Notes: a model not told the origin generated them from the letters alone. Shown: positions 17,501-25,847, counted from the stretch's first letter. The stretch is 64,000 nucleotides of DNA from SZUA-430 sp964561925 (GCA_964561925.1 CAZLRW010000001.1:62001-126000), one strand, 5' to 3'. Program-made: numbers and translations.

Positions 17501-17818
17501 TCAGCGCGCCTTGCGGAGAAACTGCCGATAGCCCGTCGCGCTAATCCACAGCGCGCGCTTGAGATGGCTCGCGACGGCGCGGCGCGCTTGGAGCTGAGAC
17601 AGCGCAGGATTGTCGTCCAACACAATTTGCAGGAGCCCAGTGCCGCGTTCGCCGCTTGCGTTGGCGTCGAGAAGCCTGAGGTAAGTGATGAGGTGAGCCT
17701 CATCGTATGCGGTCAAGCGTTTCGCGCTCGGCGCACGCTCGACGAGCGTTAGTTCGTTGGACGCCCCGCTCTTGCGCATTGCTTTTTTTTTAGCTCCGGA
17801 CTTGCGCTGGTTGGACAT
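17501..17818 (-). CDS. Single-domain DUF2285 protein, QseM-like antiactivator
   Basis: 105 residues: a basic, disordered N-terminus (KSGAKKKAMRKSGA), then a DUF2285 domain AYDEAHLITYLRLLDA ... RRAVASHLKRALWISATGYRQFLR. Small DUF2285 proteins such as QseM block FseA and TraR in ICEMlSym(R7A). This gene is convergent with the FseA-like gene, with 4 bases between the stops. That is the arrangement expected of an antagonist module, but the antiactivator role is inferred. Its promoter should lie in the gap before ardC. Confidence 0.68.
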   Translation of the reverse strand: MSNQRKSGAKKKAMRKSGASNELTLVERAPSAKRLTAYDEAHLITYLRLLDANASGERGTGLLQIVLDDNPALSQLQARRAVASHLKRALWISATGYRQFLRKAR

Positions 17819-18003
17819 CGCAATTCGCTCCGGTATGGCGAGCGACTGCCTACCACGACGGGCACTTGCCGCGAACAGCTATCAACGGGTTGCGACACTA
17901 CGCGGGAAACGAAATCGGTACATTTGAGCCGATCCGCGAAATTCGCTCATCGCGGGAACTTTGCCCTCACGGCCTCCGTTTCGACGCCGCGTTCCGCGGG
18001 CGG

Positions 18004-18024
18004 TCATCGCGCTTCGCGCGATGA
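18004..18024. repeat. 9-bp stem-loop with TTC loop
   Basis: TCATCGCGC (18004-18012), loop TTC, GCGCGATGA (18016-18024): perfect arms. It may be a transcript hairpin or part of an element regulatory site. Confidence 0.6.
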
Positions 18025-18072
18025 AGTCTTTCATTGGTTCCCCTCACGCAGGGTGGGCGGCCGCTCCCGTAT

Positions 18073-18166
18073 AGGCCCGCTGCGGCGGACCGCAACCCGC
18101 GCTGACGCGCGGGTCCTCCACGTTGTTCCGGCCCTTCGGGTGCAGTCCGCCTCGTTCAGCGGGCCT
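18073..18166. repeat. Long nested inverted repeat (oriT or cis-site candidate)
   Basis: The outer arms are AGGCCCGCTG (18073-18082) and CAGCGGGCCT (18157-18166), perfect, reinforced by GGCGGAC (18084-18090) with GTCCGCC (18145-18151). Inside is a perfect 8-bp stem ACCCGCGC/GCGCGGGT (18095-18102, 18107-18114) with loop TGAC. Such nested palindromes are typical of oriT or protein-binding sites, but no nic consensus was recognised. Confidence 0.5.
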
Positions 18167-18238
18167 ACCCGGTCGCTCTTCGCCGCCCACCCCGCTTCGG
18201 GGAACGGGTGGCGAGGATGAGAGACGGGAGAGGCCGCT

Positions 18239-19219
18239 ATGCAACAGACACGCGAACGCCGCAGCGACGACCGGCAAAGCCTTTACGCGCAGGTGACCGA
18301 CAAGATCGTGCGCGAACTTGAAGCGGGGCGCGTGCCGTGGGTGCAGCCGTGGGGCAGGGCAAAGGCTGCGCTTGGGTTGCCGCTCAATGGGGCAACGCAA
18401 CGGCGTTACTCGGGGATCAACGTTCTCATTCTCTGGGGGGCAGTGATCGAGCAGGGGTTCGCGACCCAAGCGTGGTTAACGTTTCGCCAAGCGCTCGCGT
18501 TGGGCGGCGCGGTGCGCAAGGGCGAGCGCGGTACGACCGTTGTCTTTGCGGATCGGTTTGTGCCGAAGGACGCCGAAGGCACTGCGAACGGCGCTTCGAG
18601 TGCGGCCGATGCCGAGTCGCGCGATCGCTCGGTGCCGTTTCTCAAACGCTACACCGTGTTCAATGCTGCGCAGTGCGACGGGTTGCCGGAGCGGTTGTCG
18701 GTCGAAGCGCCGCCGGTGCCGGAAGGCTTGATCGAACCGCAGGCTGAAGCGCTGATCCGAGCGACGGGCGCGGTGTTTCGGATTGGCGGCAGTCAGGCTT
18801 ACTACAACGCCAACACTGACGAAGTGCACGTTCCGCCGCCGCAGGCCTTCTTTGAGCCGATCAATTGGCATCGGACGGCATTTCACGAACTAGGTCATTG
18901 GACGGGAAGTAGCGCACGCCTTTCGCGGGATCAGGCGGGCACGAACCGCTCGAAGGCTTACGGCCGCGAAGAACTCGTCGCCGAAATAGCGGGCGCGTTC
19001 GTTTGTGCGAGCTTAGGCATCGTTCCGACCGTGCGGCACGCCGACTACCTCGGCGAATGGCTTTCGATCCTGCGTGAGGACTCGCGCGCGATCTTTCGGG
19101 CAGCGTCCGCCGCATCGAAAGCGGCCGACTATTTGCTGGCGTTCCGCGACACCGCCAAAGCCGACCACCCATCCATCCCGACCGAAATTCCGCCTTGCCA
19201 AGCGGAGCCCCTGCGCTGA
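18239..19219 (+). CDS. ardC: ArdC-like antirestriction / zincin metallopeptidase protein
   Basis: 326 residues. The N-terminal ArdC ssDNA-binding domain begins LYAQVTDKIVRELEAGRVPWVQPW and includes GINVLILW and AWLTFRQALALGG. The C-terminal zincin domain has HELGH (H-E-x-x-H) with the downstream glutamate in EELVAEIAGAFVCASLGI. ArdC proteins protect incoming single-stranded DNA from restriction and are common on conjugative elements. The ATG at 18239 follows a GGGAGAGG ribosome-binding site. The gene precedes a parB-like gene in the same direction. Confidence 0.92.
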   Translation: MQQTRERRSDDRQSLYAQVTDKIVRELEAGRVPWVQPWGRAKAALGLPLNGATQRRYSGINVLILWGAVIEQGFATQAWLTFRQALALGGAVRKGERGTTVVFADRFVPKDAEGTANGASSAADAESRDRSVPFLKRYTVFNAAQCDGLPERLSVEAPPVPEGLIEPQAEALIRATGAVFRIGGSQAYYNANTDEVHVPPPQAFFEPINWHRTAFHELGHWTGSSARLSRDQAGTNRSKAYGREELVAEIAGAFVCASLGIVPTVRHADYLGEWLSILREDSRAIFRAASAASKAADYLLAFRDTAKADHPSIPTEIPPCQAEPLR

Positions 19220-19292
19220 ACGCGCCCGGCGCTTCGCGTGCAGCGGATGCTTGCGCGGCTGCGCCGGTCACAATTGACGAGGACCAAACCCT

Positions 19293-21005
19293 ATGAAACT
19301 CCAACATATCGACATCGACCGTTTGCACGTCTCGCCGCTCAACATGCGCCACGGCAAGCGTGCGCCGGACATCTCCGACATTCTCCCGAGCGTCCGCGCC
19401 CGCGGTGTCTTGCAGCCGCTGCTTGTTCGCTCGAACGCAGACGGCTTTGAAATCGTCGCCGGACGGCGGCGCTACTTTGCCGCCAAAGCGGTGCAAAAAG
19501 AGCAGGGATCAATCGCGCCGCTGCCGTGTGCGGTGATGGCGGCGGGCGACGATGGGGCCGCCCTCGAAGCCTCGTTGATCGAGAATGTCGCGCGCCTCGA
19601 CCCCGACGAAATGGCGCAGCACGACACGTTCGTGCGTTTGATCGCGGAGGGAAAGACCGTAGCCGACATCGCCGCGACGTTCGGCTTGACCGACACCGTG
19701 GTTAGACGCCGTCTGGCACTCGGCAACCTGCTGCCCAAGATCAAAGAGGCCTACCGGCGCGACGAAATCGATGCCGACACGATCCGTCATTTGACGCTCG
19801 CGACCAAGGCGCAGCAACAGGATTGGCTCAAGCTTTTCCGCGACGGCGACGCGCCGTTCGGCGCGGACGTGAAGGCGTGGCTATTCGGCGGCAACGAGAT
19901 TTCGACGAAGGCGGCGCTGTTTCCGCTCACCGACTACAAGGGTGAGCTTGTAACCGACCTCTTTGCCGAGGAAGGTTACTTCGGCGATCACGATCAGTTC
20001 TGGACGCTGCAGAACAAAGCAATTGCTGCGCAGCGCGACGCGTACTTGGCCGATGGATGGCGCGAGGTCGTCGTGCTCGATCAAGGCGAGCCGTTCCACA
20101 TGTGGCGGCACGAGAAGGCGTCCAAAAAGCGCGGGGGCAAGGTATTCATCACCGTCTCGGCACGCGGCGAGATTGAGGCGTTCGAGGGTTTCCGACCGCG
20201 CAAGGAGGTTCAGCCGGAAGACGCTCCAGACGATTTGGCCGCCGATCAAACACCGGATGCGCCAGGACGTCCGGAAGCGTCGTCCGCCTTGCAAAACTAC
20301 ATCGACTTGCACCGCCACGCGGCGGTGCGGCTTGCGCTGATCGACGCGGGCGACATTGCGCTGCGCTTGATCGTCGCGACCGCGATTGCCGGATCGGCGC
20401 TCTGGCAAGCGAAGGCCGATCCGCGAAGTGCGAAGTCGAAAGCGATTGCCGAGAGCCTCGCCGCGAGCCCAGCCGACGATGCGTTTCGCCGCCGCCGCGC
20501 CGAAATCGTCGCACTGCTTGGTTTTGAAGCCGATTGTGGATCACTGATTCAACCCAGCGATGAGATCACGGCGGCCACGGTGTTCGCGACGCTGTTGAAA
20601 CTCCCGAACGCCGAAGTCCTGCGCGTCGTCGCCTTCATCGCGGCCGAGTCATTGGCCGCTGGCGGCGCGCTTGTCGAAGCTACCGGGCGTTGTTTGGGCG
20701 TCGATACGGCGAAGACGTGGGCACCGGATGACGCCTTCTTCGACCTCGTTCGCGAGCGGGCCATCGTCAACGCGATGGTGGCCGAGATTGCGGGCCAGGA
20801 CGTTGCAGATGCGAACTTGAGCGAGCGCGTCGCCGCACAGAAGCAGATCGTCCGCGACTGTCTCGACGGCACGAATGGGCGGGCCAAGGTCAAGGGGTGG
20901 CTGCCGCGGTGGCTGTCGTTCCCGCCGCGTGGCTATACTGATCGCGGTGGGCTCAGCCACGTCGCGGCGGCGGAGAGGATCGCGGATATGTTCCCGGCCC
21001 GCTGA
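19293..21005 (+). CDS. ParB/RepB/Spo0J-family partition protein
   Basis: 570 residues. The ParB/sulfiredoxin-like nuclease domain is at the N-terminus (IDRLHVSPLNMRH, ILPSVRARGVLQPLLVR, IVAGRRRYFAA, ALIEN-type box ASLIENVARLDPDEMAQ). A helix-turn-helix follows (VADIAATFGLTDTVVRRRLALGNL, about residues 125-150). The long C-terminal part is element-specific and unassigned. No parA lies beside it, so a role in transcription or element maintenance is as likely as true segregation. Such large ParB-like proteins regularly sit next to ardC in this ICE type. Confidence 0.88.
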   Translation: MKLQHIDIDRLHVSPLNMRHGKRAPDISDILPSVRARGVLQPLLVRSNADGFEIVAGRRRYFAAKAVQKEQGSIAPLPCAVMAAGDDGAALEASLIENVARLDPDEMAQHDTFVRLIAEGKTVADIAATFGLTDTVVRRRLALGNLLPKIKEAYRRDEIDADTIRHLTLATKAQQQDWLKLFRDGDAPFGADVKAWLFGGNEISTKAALFPLTDYKGELVTDLFAEEGYFGDHDQFWTLQNKAIAAQRDAYLADGWREVVVLDQGEPFHMWRHEKASKKRGGKVFITVSARGEIEAFEGFRPRKEVQPEDAPDDLAADQTPDAPGRPEASSALQNYIDLHRHAAVRLALIDAGDIALRLIVATAIAGSALWQAKADPRSAKSKAIAESLAASPADDAFRRRRAEIVALLGFEADCGSLIQPSDEITAATVFATLLKLPNAEVLRVVAFIAAESLAAGGALVEATGRCLGVDTAKTWAPDDAFFDLVRERAIVNAMVAEIAGQDVADANLSERVAAQKQIVRDCLDGTNGRAKVKGWLPRWLSFPPRGYTDRGGLSHVAAAERIADMFPAR

Positions 21006-21024
21006 CATTTGCTTGGGCGGCCCG

Positions 21025-21375
21025 CACCCCGGGCCGCTTCCAGCTCCGGGCGAACCTGTCATCGTCGCCTTGACCAGCGGCGCGTCCCAGATTGGCCATA
21101 GAGTTTGCGCGACCCCAGCAGCCGTGAGGCTCAAGAACGCGCTGCTCACTCCGATCCTTCGATGCCGGATGCCCGCCCACGCCGCTGCACCCGGGGGCTA
21201 CCTAAGTCGGTCAATTCGATCCGTTTCGGCGGTCGGGCTCGCCTTCGATACTGATCCGATGTGATCGAGAGTTCGGCCTTGATCCCGCCCAAGTCGGCGT
21301 GTGTGGCGCATCCGAACGGCAGGGCTTCGTCTCCAAATTCGCCCTCAAAACCATTTCCGTTGGTCTTCGCTTTGA
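21025..21375 (-). pseudogene. Decayed, inverted DUF736 gene copy
   Basis: The minus strand encodes ANLGRAAGQGDDDRFARSW near 21040-21100, matching ANLGRAAGQDNEDTFALIW of the intact DUF736 gene at 21598. At DNA level the two share long identical runs, for example CCAATCTGGG and GGTCAAG, with a one-base insertion that shifts the frame. Farther upstream, NGNGFEGEF and IKAELSI in another frame match the N-terminal half. Several frameshifts separate the pieces, so this is a relic inverted relative to the live copy. Confidence 0.75.
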
Positions 21376-21414
21376 CCCTAATGGGCGGCGCCGCCGCGCT
21401 TAAAAACCCTCGGT

Positions 21415-21479
21415 CCCAAGTTTTTTCCCCGCCGCTGAGTAGCGGCTCCTCGCGCCCGCTTCGCTGCAAAAAACCTGGG
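21415..21479. repeat. Nested inverted repeat with T6/A6 arms
   Basis: The outer arms CCCAAGTTTTTT (21415-21426) and AAAAAACCTGGG (21468-21479) match at 11 of 12 bases. The inner perfect stem is GCCGCT-GAGT-AGCGGC (21431-21446). The T/A tracts beside GC stems could act as a bidirectional terminator or form part of a mobile-element cis-site. Confidence 0.55.
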
Positions 21480-21597
21480 CCCTCGGGTCCTCCGCTCACG
21501 CTTCGGCCGTGCCGGTTCCAGCGCGCCGGTCGCGCCCATTGGGGTCCGCTCACGCCCAACGGAAATGGTTTCGGGGGCGATCAAAGGAGACAGTGCC

Positions 21598-21921
21598 ATG
21601 CCTGCTATCGGATACGTCACCCGCACGCCGAACGGCGGTTTCAAGGGCGAACTCAAGACGCTCACGATCCACGCACAGATCGAAGTCGAGCCCAATACGT
21701 CGAAAACGGCCGACAACCAACCCGACTTCCGCGTGACCTCAGATGGGGCCGAGATAGGCGCCGGCTGGGTCCGCCGCAGCGAAAGTTCGGGCAAGGACTA
21801 CGTGTCCCTGAGTCTCGCCGCCCCCGAGTTCGGCTCCCGAAAACTCTACGCCAATCTGGGCCGCGCCGCCGGTCAAGACAACGAAGACACGTTCGCCCTG
21901 ATCTGGAACCCGGCCGATTGA
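21598..21921 (+). CDS. DUF736 family protein
   Basis: 107 residues, small and soluble: IGYVTRTPNGGFKGELKTLTI at the start and LYANLGRAAGQDNEDTFALIWNP at the end are DUF736 hallmarks. Members sit in the conserved part of alphaproteobacterial conjugative elements; their molecular function is unknown. The ATG at 21598 follows AAAGGAGA. The frame is open upstream to a GTG at 21565, without support. A decayed inverted copy lies just upstream, and a divergent paralogue is at 39999. Confidence 0.88.
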   Translation: MPAIGYVTRTPNGGFKGELKTLTIHAQIEVEPNTSKTADNQPDFRVTSDGAEIGAGWVRRSESSGKDYVSLSLAAPEFGSRKLYANLGRAAGQDNEDTFALIWNPAD

Positions 21922-22262
21922 GGCTTGGGGCGGCTCCGCGCTCAACCTGCGGGGCCGCTCAAACTCCCCAAGGCTCGTCCTCCCATCGCGACGTTCGCGC
22001 CTTAAGCCCGCACGCGGATAGCGGGCAAGCGAACGGGGACCGTCTGGACGATCCGCCGGCAGCCTTCATCGCCGGTCCCACCAGTGTCGGGCCATTGGGG
22101 CCAGCGCTGCAGCGAACCGGACGCTGCGGCGCTGGATTTTCGATCATCGAGTCCGGCGAATTTGCGAAGGTGAGTTTTCGCCGGTCCCCGAAGCGCCGTT
22201 GTTTCGCTCATGCTCTCGCTCATCGCGTGACGATAGCTCTGACGCGCGTGACTGCGAGGGAC
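21922..22262. other. Gap after DUF736 with a terminator-like repeat
   Basis: CTTGGGG just after the DUF736 stop and CCCCAAG about 40 bases on can pair around a GC-rich centre (GGCGGC with GCCGC), suggesting a terminator-like hairpin. Nothing coding is recognised in the rest. Confidence 0.4.
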
Positions 22263-22493
22263 ATGATGGACGACGATGCCGAACGGGCTGCGAAAGCGAA
22301 GAAGGGTAGCCCGTTCCTGAGCACGGCGCAGGCGGCGTTCTTCGTCGGACTATCCCGGCGGACGCTCGAAAAGATGCGTGTGCAAGGCGGCGGGCCGGTC
22401 TATCGCAAGCATGGCCGCTATGTCCGCTACCACATTGCCGACCTCGAAGCCTGGTCCGCTGCAGGCTTAAAGCGCAGCACGTCCGATGAATAG
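22263..22493 (+). CDS. AlpA/excisionase-like helix-turn-helix protein
   Basis: 76 residues with a winged-helix HTH_17 domain: FLSTAQAAFFVGLSRRTLEKMRVQGGGPVYRKHGRYVRYHIADLEAW in segments. The A-A-x-F-L-G-x-S-x-R-T-L pattern and the terminal D-L-E-A-W are typical of MerR-like excisionase/AlpA proteins that regulate excision or transfer genes. The start is the ATG at 22263 or 22266. The stop overlaps the traF start, so the two are co-transcribed. It might act as the recombination directionality factor, but no integrase is nearby. Confidence 0.82.
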   Translation: MMDDDAERAAKAKKGSPFLSTAQAAFFVGLSRRTLEKMRVQGGGPVYRKHGRYVRYHIADLEAWSAAGLKRSTSDE

Positions 22494-23037
22494 TTTCAGC
22501 GCCATCAGGTGCCTGTGCCGCACCGCCTCGCTGACCCCGAAACGCGCTTTTGTTTTGGCTTTGACGGCCCTGGTTTGCGCGGGACTCGGTGTCATTTCGG
22601 CTTGGAAACCCCGTCCGTGGGTCGTGTGGAACGCGAGCGGCAGCGTCCCCATTGGTCTCTACTTGGTTGCCACCTCGCGCTCGCTGAGGCACGGTGATCT
22701 CGTCCTGGTCAGGCTCCCTTACGGCGCACGTAACCTCGCGGCCGAACGCAGCTATCTGCCCGCAGATACCCCCGCCATCAAGCATGTTGCGGCGATCGAA
22801 GGGGACCGCGTCTGCACCGTTGGTGGCTCGGTTTACATCAATGGGATGCGCCGTGCGGGTGTGTTGCTGCACGATCGAAGTGGCCGTCAGCTGATGCCTT
22901 GGATGGGCTGTCTGAGGCTCGTCCACGGTCAGATTTTCCTCCTGAATGACACGCCAGCATCGTTCGATGGCCGCTATTTTGGCCCGAGTTCGTCCGCGGA
23001 TGTGATCGGCATTTTGATACCGCTTTGGACGTTTTGA
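22486..23037 (+). CDS. traF: TraF-type conjugative transfer signal peptidase (S26 family)
   Basis: 183 residues with one N-terminal membrane anchor (FVLALTALVCAGLGVISAW). The catalytic serine lies in NASGSVPIGLYLV and the lysine in AIKHVAAIEGDRV, the S26 Ser-Lys dyad. TraF processes and cyclises the TrbC pilin in RP4-type systems, and trbC is encoded farther along in this element. It overlaps the HTH gene by 8 bases. An IS66 insertion lies directly downstream, separating it from the relaxase gene. Confidence 0.9.
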   Translation: MNSFSAIRCLCRTASLTPKRAFVLALTALVCAGLGVISAWKPRPWVVWNASGSVPIGLYLVATSRSLRHGDLVLVRLPYGARNLAAERSYLPADTPAIKHVAAIEGDRVCTVGGSVYINGMRRAGVLLHDRSGRQLMPWMGCLRLVHGQIFLLNDTPASFDGRYFGPSSSADVIGILIPLWTF

Positions 23038-23148
23038 GGTGGCTTCAGAGGAGTGGTGACGGCTTTCAAAACTTCACTACAAACGGACGAGGTGCGGCGC
23101 TCGCTCGACGAACGACGATCCGGGCGAAGCATTTTTCTTCGGGACGTG

Positions 23149-23156
23149 ATCGCAGT
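23149..23156 (+). repeat. Left 8-bp target site duplication of IS66
   Basis: ATCGCAGT directly abuts the left terminal repeat and is repeated exactly at 25939-25946. Confidence 0.95.
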
Positions 23157-23220
23157 GTAAGCGTCCACTCATTGCACGTACCCTCGGGTTTGCGATCGGG
23201 CACGAGTGAGAACGAAGCGG

Positions 23221-24771
23221 TCAAGCCGCTGACGCCGGCTTCCAGTTCCAAGGGAGCAACTCATCGAGGCGACTCTTGGCGTGGCCGTCGACCATGCGCT
23301 GAAGCACATCCGTGAGATAGGCGAACGGCTCCACGGCGTTGAGCTTCGCGCTCTCGATCAGCGAACAGACGACGGCCCAGCGTTCGCCGCCGCCGTCAGA
23401 GCCGGCGAAGAGATGATTCTTGCGCCCAAGCGCAACGGGACGGATCGCTCGTTCCACAGAGTTCGTATCGAGCTCGATGCGTCCGTCGTCGAGGAAACGC
23501 GTAAGCGAAGGCCAACGCGAGAGGGAATAGCGGATTGCTTCGGCGAGCCTACTGCGTCCGGGAATGCGGGCTAGCTCGGCTTCCGACCAGGTCTTCAGCG
23601 CTTGGACAAGTGGCCGCGTCTGTGCTCGTCGGACAGTTTTGCGCCACACGGCTGACGTGCCGCGGATGCGTTCTTCGATCGCATAAAGCTCGGCGATTCG
23701 CCGTAGCGCTTCGGCTGCGATCGGCGAACCTGTCGCCTCATGCACATCATAGAACTTGCGTCGCGCGTGTGCCCAACAGGCAGCGAGAATGACGTGGCCG
23801 CCCTCAGTCAGACGCTCGAACCCCGCGTAGCCATCGACCTGCAGAACGCCCTTGAACTCGCCCAGATGAGACTGCGGCCGTTCGCCTTTGCGGTCGGGAC
23901 TATAGAAGTATACGGCCACCGGCGGTGAAGGTCCCGCCCACGGTCGATCATCGCGCGCATAGACCCAAAGGCGTCCGGTCTTGGTCCGGCCGCGGCCGGG
24001 ATCGAGGACCGGAATCGGCGTGTCGTCCGCGAACAATTTGTCGGAGGCGAAGATGTTGGCAGCCAGCCGCTTGTGCAGAGATTCAAGCCACCAACAGGCC
24101 CCGCCGACCCAGTTCGCGAGCGTCGAACGCTCCATCTCGACGCCATGACGGGCGAAGATTTGCGCCTGGCGATAGAGCGGAAGGTGATCGCAATACTTGG
24201 CAACGATGACATGCGCCAGGAGACTGGGCGTTGCCATTCCTTTGGCAATCGCGCGCTCCGGCGCCGCCGCTTGCTGAACCTTCTCGCAGGATCGGCAGGC
24301 ATACTTGGGCCGTCTGATGCGGATCACGCGCAGTTTCGCCGGCACCCAATCGAGCATCTCGCTCGTGCTCTCGCCGATCTGATGCAGCGCGCCGCCACAG
24401 CACGGGCAGGCATCCTTCCCGCTGTCGAGAACCACGTCTTCGCGTGGCAGATGTGGCGGCAGGGCGCGCGGCTGCTTGGCCTGAGGCTTTTCGGGTTTTG
24501 CACCCGGCCGTGGCGCCGTGGCCTCTTCCGCTCGAGCGATATCCCCGCCCAGGTCTTCCATGGCGAGCTCGAGCTGGTCCGGATCGAGTTTCTCCGAGCG
24601 GCGTCCAAACTGGGAGCGCTGAAGTTGATTGACGATGGCGCGCAGCTTCTCAACCTCGCTTTGCGCCTCACTCAGCTGCGTCCGATCGGTCTCGATCACG
24701 GCCGCCATATCACGCACGAGGCGATGCAGGAGCGTCGTATCGTTCGGCAGATTGTCGAGATCGAATCGCAT
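23221..24771 (-). CDS. tnpC: IS66 transposase TnpC
   Basis: 516 residues. The N-terminal leucine-zipper-like region (EAQSEVEKLRAIVNQLQRSQFGRRSEKL) is followed by a zinc-finger (CPCCGG...CRSCEK). The DDE catalytic domain includes LFADDTPIPVLDPGRGRTKTGRLW, HVILAACWAHARRKFYDV and a terminal IRPVALGRKNHLFAGSDGG. This is the standard IS66 TnpC order and length. It begins 78 bases after tnpB. The frame is intact. Confidence 0.95.
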   Translation of the reverse strand: MRFDLDNLPNDTTLLHRLVRDMAAVIETDRTQLSEAQSEVEKLRAIVNQLQRSQFGRRSEKLDPDQLELAMEDLGGDIARAEEATAPRPGAKPEKPQAKQPRALPPHLPREDVVLDSGKDACPCCGGALHQIGESTSEMLDWVPAKLRVIRIRRPKYACRSCEKVQQAAAPERAIAKGMATPSLLAHVIVAKYCDHLPLYRQAQIFARHGVEMERSTLANWVGGACWWLESLHKRLAANIFASDKLFADDTPIPVLDPGRGRTKTGRLWVYARDDRPWAGPSPPVAVYFYSPDRKGERPQSHLGEFKGVLQVDGYAGFERLTEGGHVILAACWAHARRKFYDVHEATGSPIAAEALRRIAELYAIEERIRGTSAVWRKTVRRAQTRPLVQALKTWSEAELARIPGRSRLAEAIRYSLSRWPSLTRFLDDGRIELDTNSVERAIRPVALGRKNHLFAGSDGGGERWAVVCSLIESAKLNAVEPFAYLTDVLQRMVDGHAKSRLDELLPWNWKPASAA

Positions 24772-24849
24772 GGTGCGATGCTATGTCTGCGACTCAACGC
24801 AGCAAGTGCTTTCTCATCGCGTTGCGTAGATGGGCGTAGATCGTGCGCG

Positions 24850-25206
24850 TCATCCCGCGAGCTCGGGCTGCCGCCATGTGCGCTCGGGCGAACGCCAGTC
24901 GATCCCCTCGATCAGCATCGAAAGCTGTGCGGGTGTCAGCGCAACCGTGCCGCCGGTCTCCGCCGTCGTCGGCCATGCGAAGCGCCCATGCTCCAGTCTC
25001 TTGCTGAAGAGACAGAGGCCGTTCCCGTCCCAATAGAGGATCTTGATGTAGTTGGCGCGCTTGCCCCGGAACACGAACAAGTGCCCGGAGAACGGGTCCT
25101 TTGCGAGCACCTTTTGAACGAGCACGGAGAGCCCGCACATGCCCTTCCTCATGTCGGTAATGCCAAGGGCTACGTGGACGCGCGCGCCGGTCGGAGCGAT
25201 GATCAT
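24850..25206 (-). CDS. tnpB: IS66 accessory protein TnpB
   Basis: 118 residues of the IS66 Orf2 family: ITDMRKGMCGLSVLVQKVL, FVFRGKRANYIKILYWDGNGLCLFSKRLEHGRF in segments. The protein is required for transposition together with TnpA and TnpC, although its biochemical role is unclear. The start overlaps the tnpA stop by 4 bases (ATGA). Confidence 0.95.
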   Translation of the reverse strand: MIIAPTGARVHVALGITDMRKGMCGLSVLVQKVLAKDPFSGHLFVFRGKRANYIKILYWDGNGLCLFSKRLEHGRFAWPTTAETGGTVALTPAQLSMLIEGIDWRSPERTWRQPELAG

Positions 25207-25847
25207 TGGCGCACACCCTCCAGAATTTCGACCATGCGGCGCACGGCTTCAGGGTCTGCATCGCGCTCGAAGCGTAACTTCTTGCCGCCGGAGAGCTCGA
25301 TCTCGACGCCACCGGATGGGCCCTCCAGAGCCGTGCTAGGGGGGGCCGATCCGGAGGCCGGTCCAACCTCCGACGCATCGTTTTCCTCGCTGATCCGCAC
25401 CGATGCGAAGGCTGTTTTGTCGCCCGCCGCACCAAGACCCATGAGCTTGCGCCAGCGGAAGACACACGGCGCGGTGACCCCGTAAAGCCGCGCGACGCTC
25501 GAAACGGTCGCACCTGGCAACAACGTCTCCTCGACGATTTGCCGCTTCAATTCCTCTGGGAAATGGCGCCGCCGATTTGGCCGCGGCAGGCCGAACGGCG
25601 GCCGGGTCGGCGCCATCGGCATAGGACTAGCACTAGGACTAACACTAGGACGATCCTTGCGAAGATGGCGCCAACGAAGCTTGCGTTCGGCAGCTGCATC
25701 ATCCGCCTTCAACCGCAGCCGCCAGTTCTGGAAGGTTCTCCGTGATAGTCCGTGGACGACGCAATAGGCTCGCTGGTTGAGGTCGCTTTTCTTCCATCCT
25801 TCAATGTGTTGACGCCAGAAGCTGACCCGTTCGTCTGGAATTTCCAT
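25203..25847 (-). CDS. tnpA: IS66 accessory protein TnpA
   Basis: 214 residues with two helix-turn-helix-like segments (NQRAYCVVHGLSRRTFQNW and VSSVARLYGVTAPCVFRWRK). The ATG at 25847 follows AGGAA and gives the usual MEIPDERVSFW start; the frame is open to 25895. A short 12-bp tandem repeat at 25624-25653 encodes a Ser-Pro-rich linker. It is the first gene of the IS66 operon. Confidence 0.9.
   Translation of the reverse strand: MEIPDERVSFWRQHIEGWKKSDLNQRAYCVVHGLSRRTFQNWRLRLKADDAAAERKLRWRHLRKDRPSVSPSASPMPMAPTRPPFGLPRPNRRRHFPEELKRQIVEETLLPGATVSSVARLYGVTAPCVFRWRKLMGLGAAGDKTAFASVRISEENDASEVGPASGSAPPSTALEGPSGGVEIELSGGKKLRFERDADPEAVRRMVEILEGVRQ

Larger units (their letters stand above)
17819..18238. 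other. Hairpin-rich gap between the DUF2285 gene and ardC
   Basis: No coding sequence is seen. The region contains stem-loops at 18004-18024 and 18073-18166 (listed separately) and another GC-rich repeat near 18183-18213 (CACCCCG...CGGGG). Confidence 0.5.

Noticed and set aside
24073..25485. 470-codon plus-strand frame through IS66 tnpC and tnpB
   Set aside because: Spans two genuine IS genes antisense and has no recognisable features.
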